A DNA stretch of 23,175 bases from positions 1 to 23,175 of the forward strand of contig LRSK01000049.1 in assembly GCA_001563325.1 (NCBI GenBank), read 5' to 3'. Shown piece by piece: positions 8,901 through 15,973 of the stretch (position 1 is the first letter of the stretch; each line of letters opens with the position of its first letter). The notes under the pieces are model-generated. The model was not told the DNA's origin and did not search any database. It was given only the letters and a program-made list of their open reading frames with translations. Source of the DNA: Candidatus Thorarchaeota archaeon SMTZ1-83. GTDB lineage: Archaea; Asgardarchaeota; Thorarchaeia; Thorarchaeales; Thorarchaeaceae. The translations under genes and the position numbers were made by a program.

Positions 8901-11900
8901 ACCCTATCTGTTTCCCATATCTGAATCTCAGATAGATCGACGGCTGCACCCATGAAGTTTACACTGACAAAGACATTGCCTGACTGATTGGTGATTCCAG
9001 TCCCCGAAGATGCACCAGCATATAGAAAGGTGTAGCTCATGTTTGATGGACAAGGTGAAGGAAGCGACGCATCGATCAACGTCAGAGAAGACGCCTCTCC
9101 CACGATCTCAGCATCCAACGCGATGGACATGTTGTGATACTTCTGGTAGCCGCCCGTCCAATTGAAGTAGACAGTCAGATGTTGAGTCCCCAGACCGCCG
9201 AATTCAGATGCCAGGATCTCAATCTCGTAGTATCCAGCAACCGTTCCGCTGGTCCAGAATCTATTCACTATTCCAGTTGAATTTGCAACGGTGCAGTCAA
9301 TAAGAGCTGACACTATTCCTGCATTGTGGTCCTTGTCGCCGTAGTATACTGAGATGTAGAATGTGCCGGCTGGTGTTGTGGGCGCGACAGGTGCTACGAG
9401 CCTGAACTCTGTGTCAATGGTCCGGATTGTCAGTGATATTTTGAAGTATCCCGCCTCAATGTTGGGTCCTTTCGTGAAGTTGAACATCAAGAGGTAGCTG
9501 CCCAGAGCGTCACTCTCGAATGTGTTGATGGTGACACGGTAACGTGTGCTGACCCACTCAACTGTGTAGTGTGGTCCTGTCCAGTTGCATAGGCCTAGGC
9601 CTGAGTCAATTGGAGCGTCGTTATCCATATCCACATAGTCGACAAAGAAGACTGACGAGTCACCAACTGGAATGTTCAGAGTGCCTACCGTAGGAACGGC
9701 GTACGTACGAATCTCCCTGACGTTGATATCTATCGAGATTGTCTGACTCGCATAGTCAGTCGCAGAGGCGGTAAGGTTCACATTGTATAGGCCTTGGTTC
9801 CACCCCGATGTATCCAGAATTACTCTGTACTCACCGGTTCCCAGGTCCTGAGTTGTGACAATCGACGCACCCTCCGGAACGATGGAAGCGCCTGTGATTC
9901 CTTGGGCCCGGTCAACATCCTCGAAGAGCAGTGTCAGAGTGATATCTGTGCTGTATGCCATGGTGGCCAACGGATAATCCGGGGAGGTCAGTTGGCTACG
10001 AGCCCAACGATATGAAAACAGGATCAACGGTGTCTGAACATCGCCATAGTTCTCGGCAGGTCCGAAGCTCAAGAAGATACGTATTGTGTAATTGCCCTCC
10101 AAGAAAGTGGCCTGGTCTATTGTAAGACTGTAGCTTCCGCCACCTAGTGGAGTAAGTCCCTCGATAGTGTATGGACTGCCGCTGTGGTCCTCTGCTGAGA
10201 AGTAGCTGGTGTCTAGGCCATTGACAGGATTGCCGTGATAGATGGATTCGGGATTGTTCACAGATAGATTGAGGAAAATCTCGAAATCGTCTCCAATTGG
10301 AAACATGTCAACGTGGTCCCATGTGAGTTCCGTAGTCAGCTTGTCCAAATTGACAACTATGGCACTCATAGCGTCATAGTAAAGCCTTGGCGAGTTTGTC
10401 GACTCAAGTGTCAGATTCACCGGATGGGAACCGAGACCCCAACTGTCCGTCTGCAGCCAGAACTCTCTTGAGCCATGATTTGATGAACCACCGAGCCATT
10501 GTGCCACGATTTGTGTGAAGTTGTCAAGAATGATCGACCCGCCTTCATCGAGATCATAGTACTGCACGCTAACGTACATGTCTGCACCCAACGGTACAGA
10601 GCTATTGTATGTAGCAACTATGTAGGTTCGATGTGGGACCACATTCACTGCAACTGTGACATCTGCGCTTTGGTAGTAAGCCTTTGAAATCGTGAAGTTG
10701 AATAGATACACTCCAGGCGTGTATGCGCTCATTTCAATCCGTATAGAGTAGTTGCCGTCTTGGAGGTCGGTCCAGTCGAAACCTGTGTCGCCAGTAACGG
10801 TTCCACCCGAGATGCCCAGGTTGGAGTGGTCCGAATCGTGCCTCTGAAGAGTGGCATTCACCGTGTGACCCCATGGTACATTCGGTGGGTCTGTTGTTCC
10901 AGTGGCAGCATCGGTTGCCATATCCCTTATCGTCAAACAGACTATTGTCGAGCTGTCAAGTAGGTATGATTCCAAAGGATCAGCATACAGCTCGAAGTAG
11001 TGCGAACCAATGCCGAGGCCAGAGGCGTCAAGTGTAACCAGATAGGTGCCATCTCCGTGGTCGGTAATGCCCTCTACCGTACCATTCGATGTGATTGTGG
11101 CTCCTGGCACTAGTGTTGCATCAAAGCCATCACGTAACGTTATGTTGAATGCGAAATCATCTCCATACGGTGTCGGCGGTGGAGATGCATATTCGATAGC
11201 AGTTGTATGAAGAATGTCCAGGTCAAACGCCAGAGTTGCATTGTTGAAGAATGGATGATACGAGCTAATCTCAACTCTCCACCTACCTAGATTCTCTAGA
11301 TCCGATGTATTGAGTGCCTTGCCATAAGAGCCCGTCCCGTAGTCATCCAGCTGCACTTGCGTGGGGACTCCTGACACTGTCCAGTTGACATTCACAGTGG
11401 CTCCAAGTACGGGGTCCGAATCCATCTCATCTTTCAAATCTACCTCAACAAACAGCAATGAGCCGACTACTCTCACGGAGAGCCCATCACCTATCGCATC
11501 GCTAGGGGCGCTCAATGCTAGGGTTGAGTTGTGACTTACAATAAACTGGCGTTGATACAAGCTCGTTGCGTAGTCAGCTATGGGTCCGGTTGCATTATAG
11601 CAAGAGCTGACTGTCCACAATCCCTGATCCGCAGAGGAGTCTACAACTTTCAGTATGCTGGATTCTGTCGTAGGTCTCGCCATCTCGCTCCCCAGCGCGT
11701 AGAATCCATCTGGATCGTTCTGGTTGCTGTATTCAGTGGCTATCCACTCAGCGGAACGGACAACATCCGAAACGCGTATCTCATCGAACATTCCAGCCAT
11801 GCACTGGTCGCCACGGTGGTATGGTTCCATGGTGCCGCCCCAGAACCAGTCATCCAAGGAGGCAAGCTTTACCCAGTAGGTTGGTACGTTCTCAGAGGTC

Positions 11901-14900
11901 CAAGTCAGAAGGTTGCCGTCGAGATAGAGCTTCACTTCCTTTGAGGAGTAGTCCAATGTTATTGTCACACGGTGCCATATGCCGTTTGTAAACGGATTGG
12001 TTGCCATATTGTAGTTTGGCTGGTCCCCACCCCATGGGTAGAAGAAGTTGTCACCCTCAGGCTGAACCCCCCACTCGAAGCCGTCGTTGTGGGCTGTTGA
12101 GGGGCCCGCAAACCTGTTGCTGCTGACCATGATTCTCTGATACCTTCCGTCCGAGGAGTCTTGCCAATTGACCCAAGCTTCGAGTGTTCCCCGCCCAACG
12201 ACTGAGTCGAGACTCAAGCTATCAGGAACCACAAGGAAGTCATCGATTCCATCGAGTTCGATTCCTGTTCCGAGCTTGGCCGGGATAGAGTCGGTTGAGT
12301 CCATAGAACCACGGCTATAGCCGTCATTGTCATAGGATGTACTATCGACAATCTCGCCTTCAACTCCTGAAAGTGATTCATCCAAGTGCCAGACGCCCAC
12401 GAAGTCACTTGTCCATACTTCAGAGGGATTCTCCTGAGATCCCACTATCGGGTTTCCATAATACATCGCAATGGTAGTGTCAACTGTGCTGGAGAGATTA
12501 GCCTTCACCCATGCAACAAGGCGCGCATGTGTTGAGTTGCTAGTCTGATTGAATATCTCGATCTCATGTGCCAGTACAATCCCATTCGACACAAAGAGTA
12601 TGTCGTCTCCGTCCGGCTGCACCCTGTCCGTGTTGCGCAGGTCACTGTCTGAGATGTCGATGAATACAGGGAAGTCGATAAGATTTCCATCCACTTGAGT
12701 ATGGTCGATGACGATGTCCTTTCTGTATCTGAATGATGGAATCTCGTGCAGAGACCCTCCTGAAGTTGTGTTTGTCGCGGAGTGCCACACAGCGCCGCTT
12801 GGGTCCGTAAGCACAAACGTGGTCCTTTCTCCATCAAGCTGAGGAATGGTCGCCAAGAACTCCATCTCATCGTTGACGGAGAAGGAAGCCGTGTTCTGCA
12901 TAGGACCACCAGAGGGGCCCACTTGCAAGTCGAAGATGCTCGTATCCTGTAGAAACTCTACTTTCCATATACCATACTCGTCGACTGCAGCGGCTGGCAC
13001 AATCAGAGAGTCCCATTGAGCCACCCAATCGGCAGGTTCTGTCTTTGTCGCTCCAGAAGGATTAACCACGGATATCGGGCCCCAATCACGCTGCGGATAG
13101 CTGATGCTGAAACCAACTTCCTCCACTCCTTCAGGTGGTGTGACTGGAATTAGGGCAGTCCAAGTCGTCAATGAACCATTGTCCGCCGAGAAGGAGGTGC
13201 CCGGAGAAAGACTTTTGTCAAGAGAATCGACATCACTCGCTACCTTCAGCTCAATACTCACGTCGAGAGTCACAGGTGATAAATGGCTTGTCGAGAAGCG
13301 CAAGTTTGCTGGATGTCCATCTACTGTGAGCATCTCATTACCGACTGTGATGAAGCTGGACGGGTCGTATTGGTTATTGTACTCAGTTGCAATCCAGTCA
13401 TCCGTCAGGGCGGTATCGGACATACGGACTTCATCAAGGCCACCGTCAATCGAAGCGATAAGTTGGAGTCCTCGAGAGAGTGTAAGTGCCTCCGGGGAGT
13501 CTATGTTCCCTATGCCACTAATGTCAACAGAACCGCTGTAACTACCGTCCTTGAAGAGATAGAGATCGTTGCTACTCCTGTCAACGCGTGCAACAAGATG
13601 CATCCATGCTCCCATTGTAGGACTCTGAGTATTGCTGGTCTCGTAACTGATGCCATCACTCATCTGGAAGTACATGTTTGTTGCAGCAGTGTTTGTTTCG
13701 AACCTATAGCCACTCTCAAGGATGCTTGGGTGTCCTTTGTTTAGAGGAACCTGCCAAGTTCCTGTACTCGCATTGATCTTCAGCCACAGGCTGATAGTGA
13801 AACTTCCAGTGCCAAAATCAAGATGCCCGTCGATTGGATCTCCAAAATCAACATACGCATCAATTCCATCGAAGTCATAGGCATCTCCTACCTTACCTGC
13901 CACCGCTTGAGTGACCCCTCCCCGGGGAATGCCTGTGCCACCATATGTACTTGAGTCTCGAACGGTCCCACTTGATTCATCTAGGTGCCAGACGCCAACG
14001 TAATTCTGTCCCCACACTCCCGACGGACTCTCTCCATTTCCTGACATTGGGTTTCCATAGTACATGGTGATGACCGTATCCGCTGTTGAAGAAAGGTAGG
14101 GCACACCAACCCACCCCGTGAAGTGTGCGTGTGTAGAGTTGTAGGTCTGGTCGAAGCTCTCAATTTCATAGGCAAGTGGTTCTCCGTCGATTGCGAACGC
14201 GATGTCATCACAGTCAGGTTGCACGTCTGTACGGAGGTCTGTATCATAGAAGTCCAAGAGAACTGGGAAGTCTACAAGATCAGAAGTGACTCTTGTATGG
14301 TCTATAATGATGTTCTTCTGGAATTCGAGGGAGGACACAGTATCCTCTTCTTCAGGTACTACGAAATCAACATAGAGTCGGGCCAGCTCTGACTGAGTGA
14401 AGTGTGAAGATCCTCTTGCATTGTTGTAGTCCTGATATCCTGCGGAGCCAGCGTAGTCAAGCATAATACACATGTAGTTACCACTGATCCAACCTGGCCT
14501 TGATACGACTTTCTGAACAAGGCCCGCGAAATCTGGAGACAGGTACTTCTGGCCTCCAACCCATGTTCCAGATGGATACCAATCAGCGCTAGTGTCAACC
14601 CACTGGAATCTATCCCTAAGCACTGGGAACCCTGCGGTAAACGGATTAACAAGGTCTTCGTCTGCTACGTGAATCCTCATCCCCGCCCTATTAGCAGGGG
14701 CATCAGCGTCGCCTTCAATCTCAAGTCGTGCTGAAGTCACTATTGCACCCTGAGGAATGTCAGCAGGAAACTGGAAGGCAATCTGATACGCGTCAGCGTC
14801 GTTCCATCCCGTGTTGCCCCAGACACCAACATCAAGTACCCCGTCATTCTCTAGACCCTCAAGATGGACACCTACAGAGGGCCAGCTTCTGCAGTCACGC

Positions 14901-15973
14901 CCCGAGACCCCGCTAATGTATTCATCATCTGGAACCTGCGCAATGATGCTTTCTGCACGATAGCTGCTGACAACAGTACCGTTTGCCATCAGTCCGACTT
15001 GTTCAGGAAAAGCGGCTATGTTCAAGGTCAGCTTTACTTCATCTATGAAGATACGGGTAGTTCGTCCTTCTGATTGGGCACCTGCGAGGTCCGTACCAAG
15101 GCCGATGTCCAGCTGAAGTGCATTTTGAGTTGAGAGTGATTCAAATGCTTCTGATGGAATAGTGACTGATGCTTCTAGCCAAGTGTTGAGCGGGTCACCA
15201 GGTTCGAGGACATGCAGTTTCGTTTCGTGTCCTGCAAGTCTTACAAAGAGATGGGTCTGGTCTTCAAGGTCGCATGTGGCCCAAGGTCTGTAGAGGAAAT
15301 TCACCTCCGCTGACAAGACGCTCCTGGCCAAGACGGAGACCGTCTGACTGAGGTAAACCTCATCCTCAGCAGTCAATTCATTGCCACTGCTCCAGACTGC
15401 TTCAAGGATCCATCCCATTGTGTCGTCGTATCCTGATGCAGAGTCATTATTAAACTCGAACAATCCGTTTGTAGGATGCCCGCTGCGGCCAGAACCTGGT
15501 CCTTGTTCATCCACTGTGAGTGTCCATCCGTCCGGGACCCAAACGTCTTCGGCGTTGTACCCTAGCCCAAGCCATTTCTCCAGATGGTGGTCGTTCAGCC
15601 TTCCGTTGAACAGCACATCGTCGACTATTGTGAACAGTCCTTCAATGTTGGCAGAAACTGAGTCTGCTGACCATCCTGACGGAGGAACGATGCCTGCTAC
15701 AGCCGAAGTGGAGTGATCCAAATGCAATGTAGATTGGCTCGTCATCTGGCCTGTCAGCCTCACAATCCTGGGAACCCCACTTCCTGTGTAAGAGTTGCCC
15801 GCCGACTGACGATGGACCGTGTCAATTGTATCAAATGCACTATATTCTTGTATCCAAGCTGGATTCGTCATTTGCGTGAAAGGAGTTGGAATGAGCAGCA
15901 CTAGAAGCATGCCAATGGCGACTATCCGCGTCATATGCGTTGAGGAACGATTGTATCTTCTCACATGAATCAC
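2966..15973 (-). CDS. Giant type I membrane surface protein (protein B): signal peptide, DUF2341-LamG x2, about 23 Ig-like modules, TM, helical tail
   Basis: This gene encodes a 4335-aa protein, probably a surface adhesin or receptor. A signal peptide lies within residues 1-35 (hydrophobic core IVAIGMLLVLLI). A jelly-roll-like region follows at about 115-320, then a DNRLRE/CBM-like domain at about 375-537. Two DUF2341 + LamG-like pairs are at 549-880 and 1081-1430. An Ig-like spacer lies between the pairs. About 23 divergent Ig-like modules of about 105 aa run from 1487 to 3899. One transmembrane helix sits near 3906-3927, followed by a cytoplasmic tail of about 408 aa ending in four 45-residue helical repeats. 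Extracellular cysteines are rare, while N-x-S/T sequons are very common. The start is GTG 15973, overlapping the stop of gene A as GTGA, with GGAGGTGG six bases upstream; GTG 15964 and ATG 15934 are alternatives that keep the signal peptide. It is a tandem paralogue of gene A. The architecture is clear; the ligand and partner are unknown. Confidence 0.93.
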   Translation of the reverse strand: MIHVRRYNRSSTHMTRIVAIGMLLVLLIPTPFTQMTNPAWIQEYSAFDTIDTVHRQSAGNSYTGSGVPRIVRLTGQMTSQSTLHLDHSTSAVAGIVPPSGWSADSVSANIEGLFTIVDDVLFNGRLNDHHLEKWLGLGYNAEDVWVPDGWTLTVDEQGPGSGRSGHPTNGLFEFNNDSASGYDDTMGWILEAVWSSGNELTAEDEVYLSQTVSVLARSVLSAEVNFLYRPWATCDLEDQTHLFVRLAGHETKLHVLEPGDPLNTWLEASVTIPSEAFESLSTQNALQLDIGLGTDLAGAQSEGRTTRIFIDEVKLTLNIAAFPEQVGLMANGTVVSSYRAESIIAQVPDDEYISGVSGRDCRSWPSVGVHLEGLENDGVLDVGVWGNTGWNDADAYQIAFQFPADIPQGAIVTSARLEIEGDADAPANRAGMRIHVADEDLVNPFTAGFPVLRDRFQWVDTSADWYPSGTWVGGQKYLSPDFAGLVQKVVSRPGWISGNYMCIMLDYAGSAGYQDYNNARGSSHFTQSELARLYVDFVVPEEEDTVSSLEFQKNIIIDHTRVTSDLVDFPVLLDFYDTDLRTDVQPDCDDIAFAIDGEPLAYEIESFDQTYNSTHAHFTGWVGVPYLSSTADTVITMYYGNPMSGNGESPSGVWGQNYVGVWHLDESSGTVRDSSTYGGTGIPRGGVTQAVAGKVGDAYDFDGIDAYVDFGDPIDGHLDFGTGSFTISLWLKINASTGTWQVPLNKGHPSILESGYRFETNTAATNMYFQMSDGISYETSNTQSPTMGAWMHLVARVDRSSNDLYLFKDGSYSGSVDISGIGNIDSPEALTLSRGLQLIASIDGGLDEVRMSDTALTDDWIATEYNNQYDPSSFITVGNEMLTVDGHPANLRFSTSHLSPVTLDVSIELKVASDVDSLDKSLSPGTSFSADNGSLTTWTALIPVTPPEGVEEVGFSISYPQRDWGPISVVNPSGATKTEPADWVAQWDSLIVPAAAVDEYGIWKVEFLQDTSIFDLQVGPSGGPMQNTASFSVNDEMEFLATIPQLDGERTTFVLTDPSGAVWHSATNTTSGGSLHEIPSFRYRKDIVIDHTQVDGNLIDFPVFIDISDSDLRNTDRVQPDGDDILFVSNGIVLAHEIEIFNQTSNSTHARLVAWVKANLSSTVDTTIAMYYGNPIVGSQENPSEVWTSDFVGVWHLDESLSGVEGEIVDSTSYDNDGYSRGSMDSTDSIPAKLGTGIELDGIDDFLVVPDSLSLDSVVGRGTLEAWVNWQDSSDGRYQRIMVSSNRFAGPSTAHNDGFEWGVQPEGDNFFYPWGGDQPNYNMATNPFTNGIWHRVTITLDYSSKEVKLYLDGNLLTWTSENVPTYWVKLASLDDWFWGGTMEPYHRGDQCMAGMFDEIRVSDVVRSAEWIATEYSNQNDPDGFYALGSEMARPTTESSILKVVDSSADQGLWTVSSCYNATGPIADYATSLYQRQFIVSHNSTLALSAPSDAIGDGLSVRVVGSLLFVEVDLKDEMDSDPVLGATVNVNWTVSGVPTQVQLDDYGTGSYGKALNTSDLENLGRWRVEISSYHPFFNNATLAFDLDILHTTAIEYASPPPTPYGDDFAFNITLRDGFDATLVPGATITSNGTVEGITDHGDGTYLVTLDASGLGIGSHYFELYADPLESYLLDSSTIVCLTIRDMATDAATGTTDPPNVPWGHTVNATLQRHDSDHSNLGISGGTVTGDTGFDWTDLQDGNYSIRIEMSAYTPGVYLFNFTISKAYYQSADVTVAVNVVPHRTYIVATYNSSVPLGADMYVSVQYYDLDEGGSIILDNFTQIVAQWLGGSSNHGSREFWLQTDSWGLGSHPVNLTLESTNSPRLYYDAMSAIVVNLDKLTTELTWDHVDMFPIGDDFEIFLNLSVNNPESIYHGNPVNGLDTSYFSAEDHSGSPYTIEGLTPLGGGSYSLTIDQATFLEGNYTIRIFLSFGPAENYGDVQTPLILFSYRWARSQLTSPDYPLATMAYSTDITLTLLFEDVDRAQGITGASIVPEGASIVTTQDLGTGEYRVILDTSGWNQGLYNVNLTASATDYASQTISIDINVREIRTYAVPTVGTLNIPVGDSSVFFVDYVDMDNDAPIDSGLGLCNWTGPHYTVEWVSTRYRVTINTFESDALGSYLLMFNFTKGPNIEAGYFKISLTIRTIDTEFRLVAPVAPTTPAGTFYISVYYGDKDHNAGIVSALIDCTVANSTGIVNRFWTSGTVAGYYEIEILASEFGGLGTQHLTVYFNWTGGYQKYHNMSIALDAEIVGEASSLTLIDASLPSPCPSNMSYTFLYAGASSGTGITNQSGNVFVSVNFMGAAVDLSEIQIWETDRVGQPGYYSVRFNTTILGGTGLFSMNVFINWSKGVSPYYTNRTDTISVRVLPRDTLLSVVPPTPVRYGENATFSFTYEDVTGGGSDYIDYSQSVMTVAIGVPDFSITYDSFSGIYSISFNTSQFGSPLGERTFALNVTWAGIPFYANVTGRLVAVTLKHRQTSLTYPTPPSTPYGDNLTFAISFDDVTGTLPRGLEGVTVTLYDDTVEIPATYSTISELGGGNYKIELDTNYFAQPGDYDLKIRLESGLFYIEDVEETRTLPVTYRNTILVADPVGLVQFNNSMNIVIRYLDLTTLGPIANQTGARTWVEVLNGTDWILSCMWRPGFGDYLLIVDTYNQPLSIGTPYVLTLNFSFDDTVPFYEWSTIDVPFQLGERSTILDLDTAPLPTPYLDYSNFTVVYRDLDSLTGVVGASIQLSHGAIPLVESVDYLIFAAPDGYYTISVLTSGLGTPGPKAITVEAVWTSGSPFYGDAMLDVSMSVTKRPANVEVIVPPSYARYLDNVTFEFAYVDMNTGGSITVAMGDISIYSGGALLASGEYSLRTVSSWFEVSINSTVLDANLVSNWNVTVFVQWDGSAPYYTDDSTLVSVTTTKRRGTVGVGQVMPSPMGDNLTLSLSFRDESTGLPIVGASVQFSCVEEPALVENVDYWIESGSGAEAGNYMIYVGTASLGAIGDFTFIIDLNWNPTTSPYYEDVTNIVMAGEVRLISTLVVSELPLPSVVPFFENVSYLLDFNDTDHHNPIDGAEGSIHITYNSTGLEPLIWSVRPLGDGQYNITVNVTEALNPAELQVFVIIINHYPYREARFNAPFQVRSRIAVLSGEVGAANYAGYSTSVLVNITDFDANDAPLSGATLDITWGDSSSWIELGNGLYNITLDTTDLSQGTQTLIVDADLQFYSIQPLTLSVNLLSVPTELIVTFSGPNAVPTEIYWGQPLTIFAAYNDTLRNQLIAFSSVTYNWTGGFGTLAAAGVPGNYTAIIDTSTAASSPEILIKMKASKANYHSASSQIVFRLLARPMDIISSGNVIISIPKGDPAALEVSVQDGLDESLVTDALLYANWTFGNNLNLTPVLGQPGYYNITLNTDQVDIEIYQVVISASRNNYIDKTIALTISVQQIKLEIEPDSLTETYASTAVYWSQVVRIGVYVTEGLNNTGISACDVTWNSPELGANGTLVNGTALGGPGYFYFDFNTTTSTATTHTFIISAIPHNDNDYQQAQHTVLLFVQVIQTYIDSPGAVSLVWGWDGFINFTFWDMFHNTSIDDAESTYQWAGGSGTPIYRGNGVYSVPVNTTPLAPGTPYTLSISFVRLNYKPDSVSIQVILQAVPTEAFPALPSMYYVDGSITDLQIPLGDVVTIPILYNDTYNGLGIPGATIERAVYSGPGFYEENLTLYDDGLGNYAFDFDTRLYAADNSFEFTVTLSLENRSTAHLTFYARVIEIPTSLTLEGSPLLSLVYGDIVVVEVQYSDTWPGHSVSQIVGATISVEGDLGNYIQATDITPVSGRPGWYAVTFVAGTETGSVELSIFANRTDYASQSVGLVLTISPSEEFVFMQTMVSVGSAAAVALMLLGAIWVRILRVPKLVRKLSAMIRQLRRGKIPKPDTSVMSRHEMVVDMFNEVAEPAGVKRRTEGISAEAVTVEVPEIETMIVDLAILTAMSPEELEEFRMAISKMKLSEQTTFAREVIQQEAVQAAQQQGVSVEEVLDGVLQERMKRLGADSDTVKKPLAETYRIHDSKAEAEEAVAETLSDDEIQKMKKELLDRGLPEHEIDSVIGQARKLPKEVGEMLLKGFAQSVEIEEEEADKDFLSEKELQELREQLKKDEVSPREIDNIIEQARAVPRTLAMDLLKGVRHEQEKKRRKRRPAKPVETLSDKELRELKRKLEEKGTPEKEIQTIMREAEKVPRDVAERFLKEADKMEPFAEEKVEFEDRLSEMEVEKLRAELVKRGLPPPEIEAIVSQAKNLPSALVDDLLRSIDADKKD
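2987..3676 (-). repeat. Four 45-residue helical repeats in the cytoplasmic tail of protein B
   Basis: Copies occupy residues 4100-4144, 4160-4204, 4224-4268 and 4285-4329, a spacing of 60, 64 and 61. Each begins LS-x-x-E-[IVL], has a charged helix, a turn typified by RGLPxxEI, then a second helix with QA-[RK]-x-[LV]-P, and ends with LL-[KR]. The pattern suggests two or three short helices per unit. The linker after copy 1 is acidic (VEIEEEEADKD), while the linker after copy 2 is strongly basic (KKRRKRR, 4210-4216). I do not recognise the family. The same unit occurs once at the end of protein A. Confidence 0.85.
3749..4192 (-). other. Conserved juxtamembrane and cytoplasmic helical region of protein B
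   Basis: Residues about 3928-4075 follow the membrane helix. They start with a basic segment (PKLVRKL, then RQLRRGKIPKP) and continue through SRHEM and MFNE to an acidic helical stretch (VEVPEIETMIVDLAILT) and ISKMKLSEQ with EVIQQE. Protein A has the counterpart at about 2154-2300 with the same landmarks (PKLLRKL, LRRGKIP, VLEVPEIEELIVQL, VSKMRLSEQ, EVITQE). The positive residues just after the helix agree with a cytoplasmic location by the positive-inside rule. Confidence 0.75.
4262..11515 (-). repeat. Array of about 23 Ig-like modules in protein B
   Basis: Residues 1487-3904 read as about 23 successive beta-sandwich modules of roughly 105 aa. A typical module opens with P-[YFL]-x-[DE]-N, has a loop like [YF]-x-D-x-D followed by I-x-G-A-[ST]-[IV], then G-x-G-x-Y-x-[IV] and D-T or N-T, and closes with a strand rich in NWT, NYT or NFT. 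Modules are strongly diverged from each other at protein level, and I saw no near-identical DNA repeats, so this is an old array. Modules 4-23 pair with those of protein A. Confidence 0.8.
11684..12733 (-). repeat. DUF2341 + LamG-like pair, second copy (protein B)
   Basis: Residues 1081-1175 form a DUF2341 domain (FRYRKDIVIDHTQV at the start, TTIAMYYGNP at the end). A LamG/concanavalin-like domain follows at about 1183-1430, opening with FVGVWHLDES and ending with FDEIRVSDVVRSAEWIATEY. The order and boundary motifs repeat those of the first copy, which indicates an internal duplication. LamG-like domains usually bind glycans or glycoproteins; the role of DUF2341 is not established. Confidence 0.85.
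13334..14329 (-). repeat. DUF2341 + LamG-like pair, first copy (protein B)
   Basis: Residues 549-642 form a DUF2341 domain (LEFQKNIIIDHTRV to TVITMYYGNP). A LamG-like sandwich follows at about 652-880, opening with YVGVWHLDESSG and closing with LDEVRMSDTALTDDWIATEY. It pairs with the copy about 530 residues further on. Between the two lies a region of about 200 aa (880-1075) with an Ig-like look. Confidence 0.85.

Noticed and set aside
12505..12909. Minus-strand ORF of 134 aa in another frame within gene B
   Set aside because: Lies wholly inside the second DUF2341 region, whose main frame is clearly coding.
13283..13744. Plus-strand ORF of 153 aa
   Set aside because: Antisense to the first LamG-like domain of protein B; no start signal or protein-like pattern.
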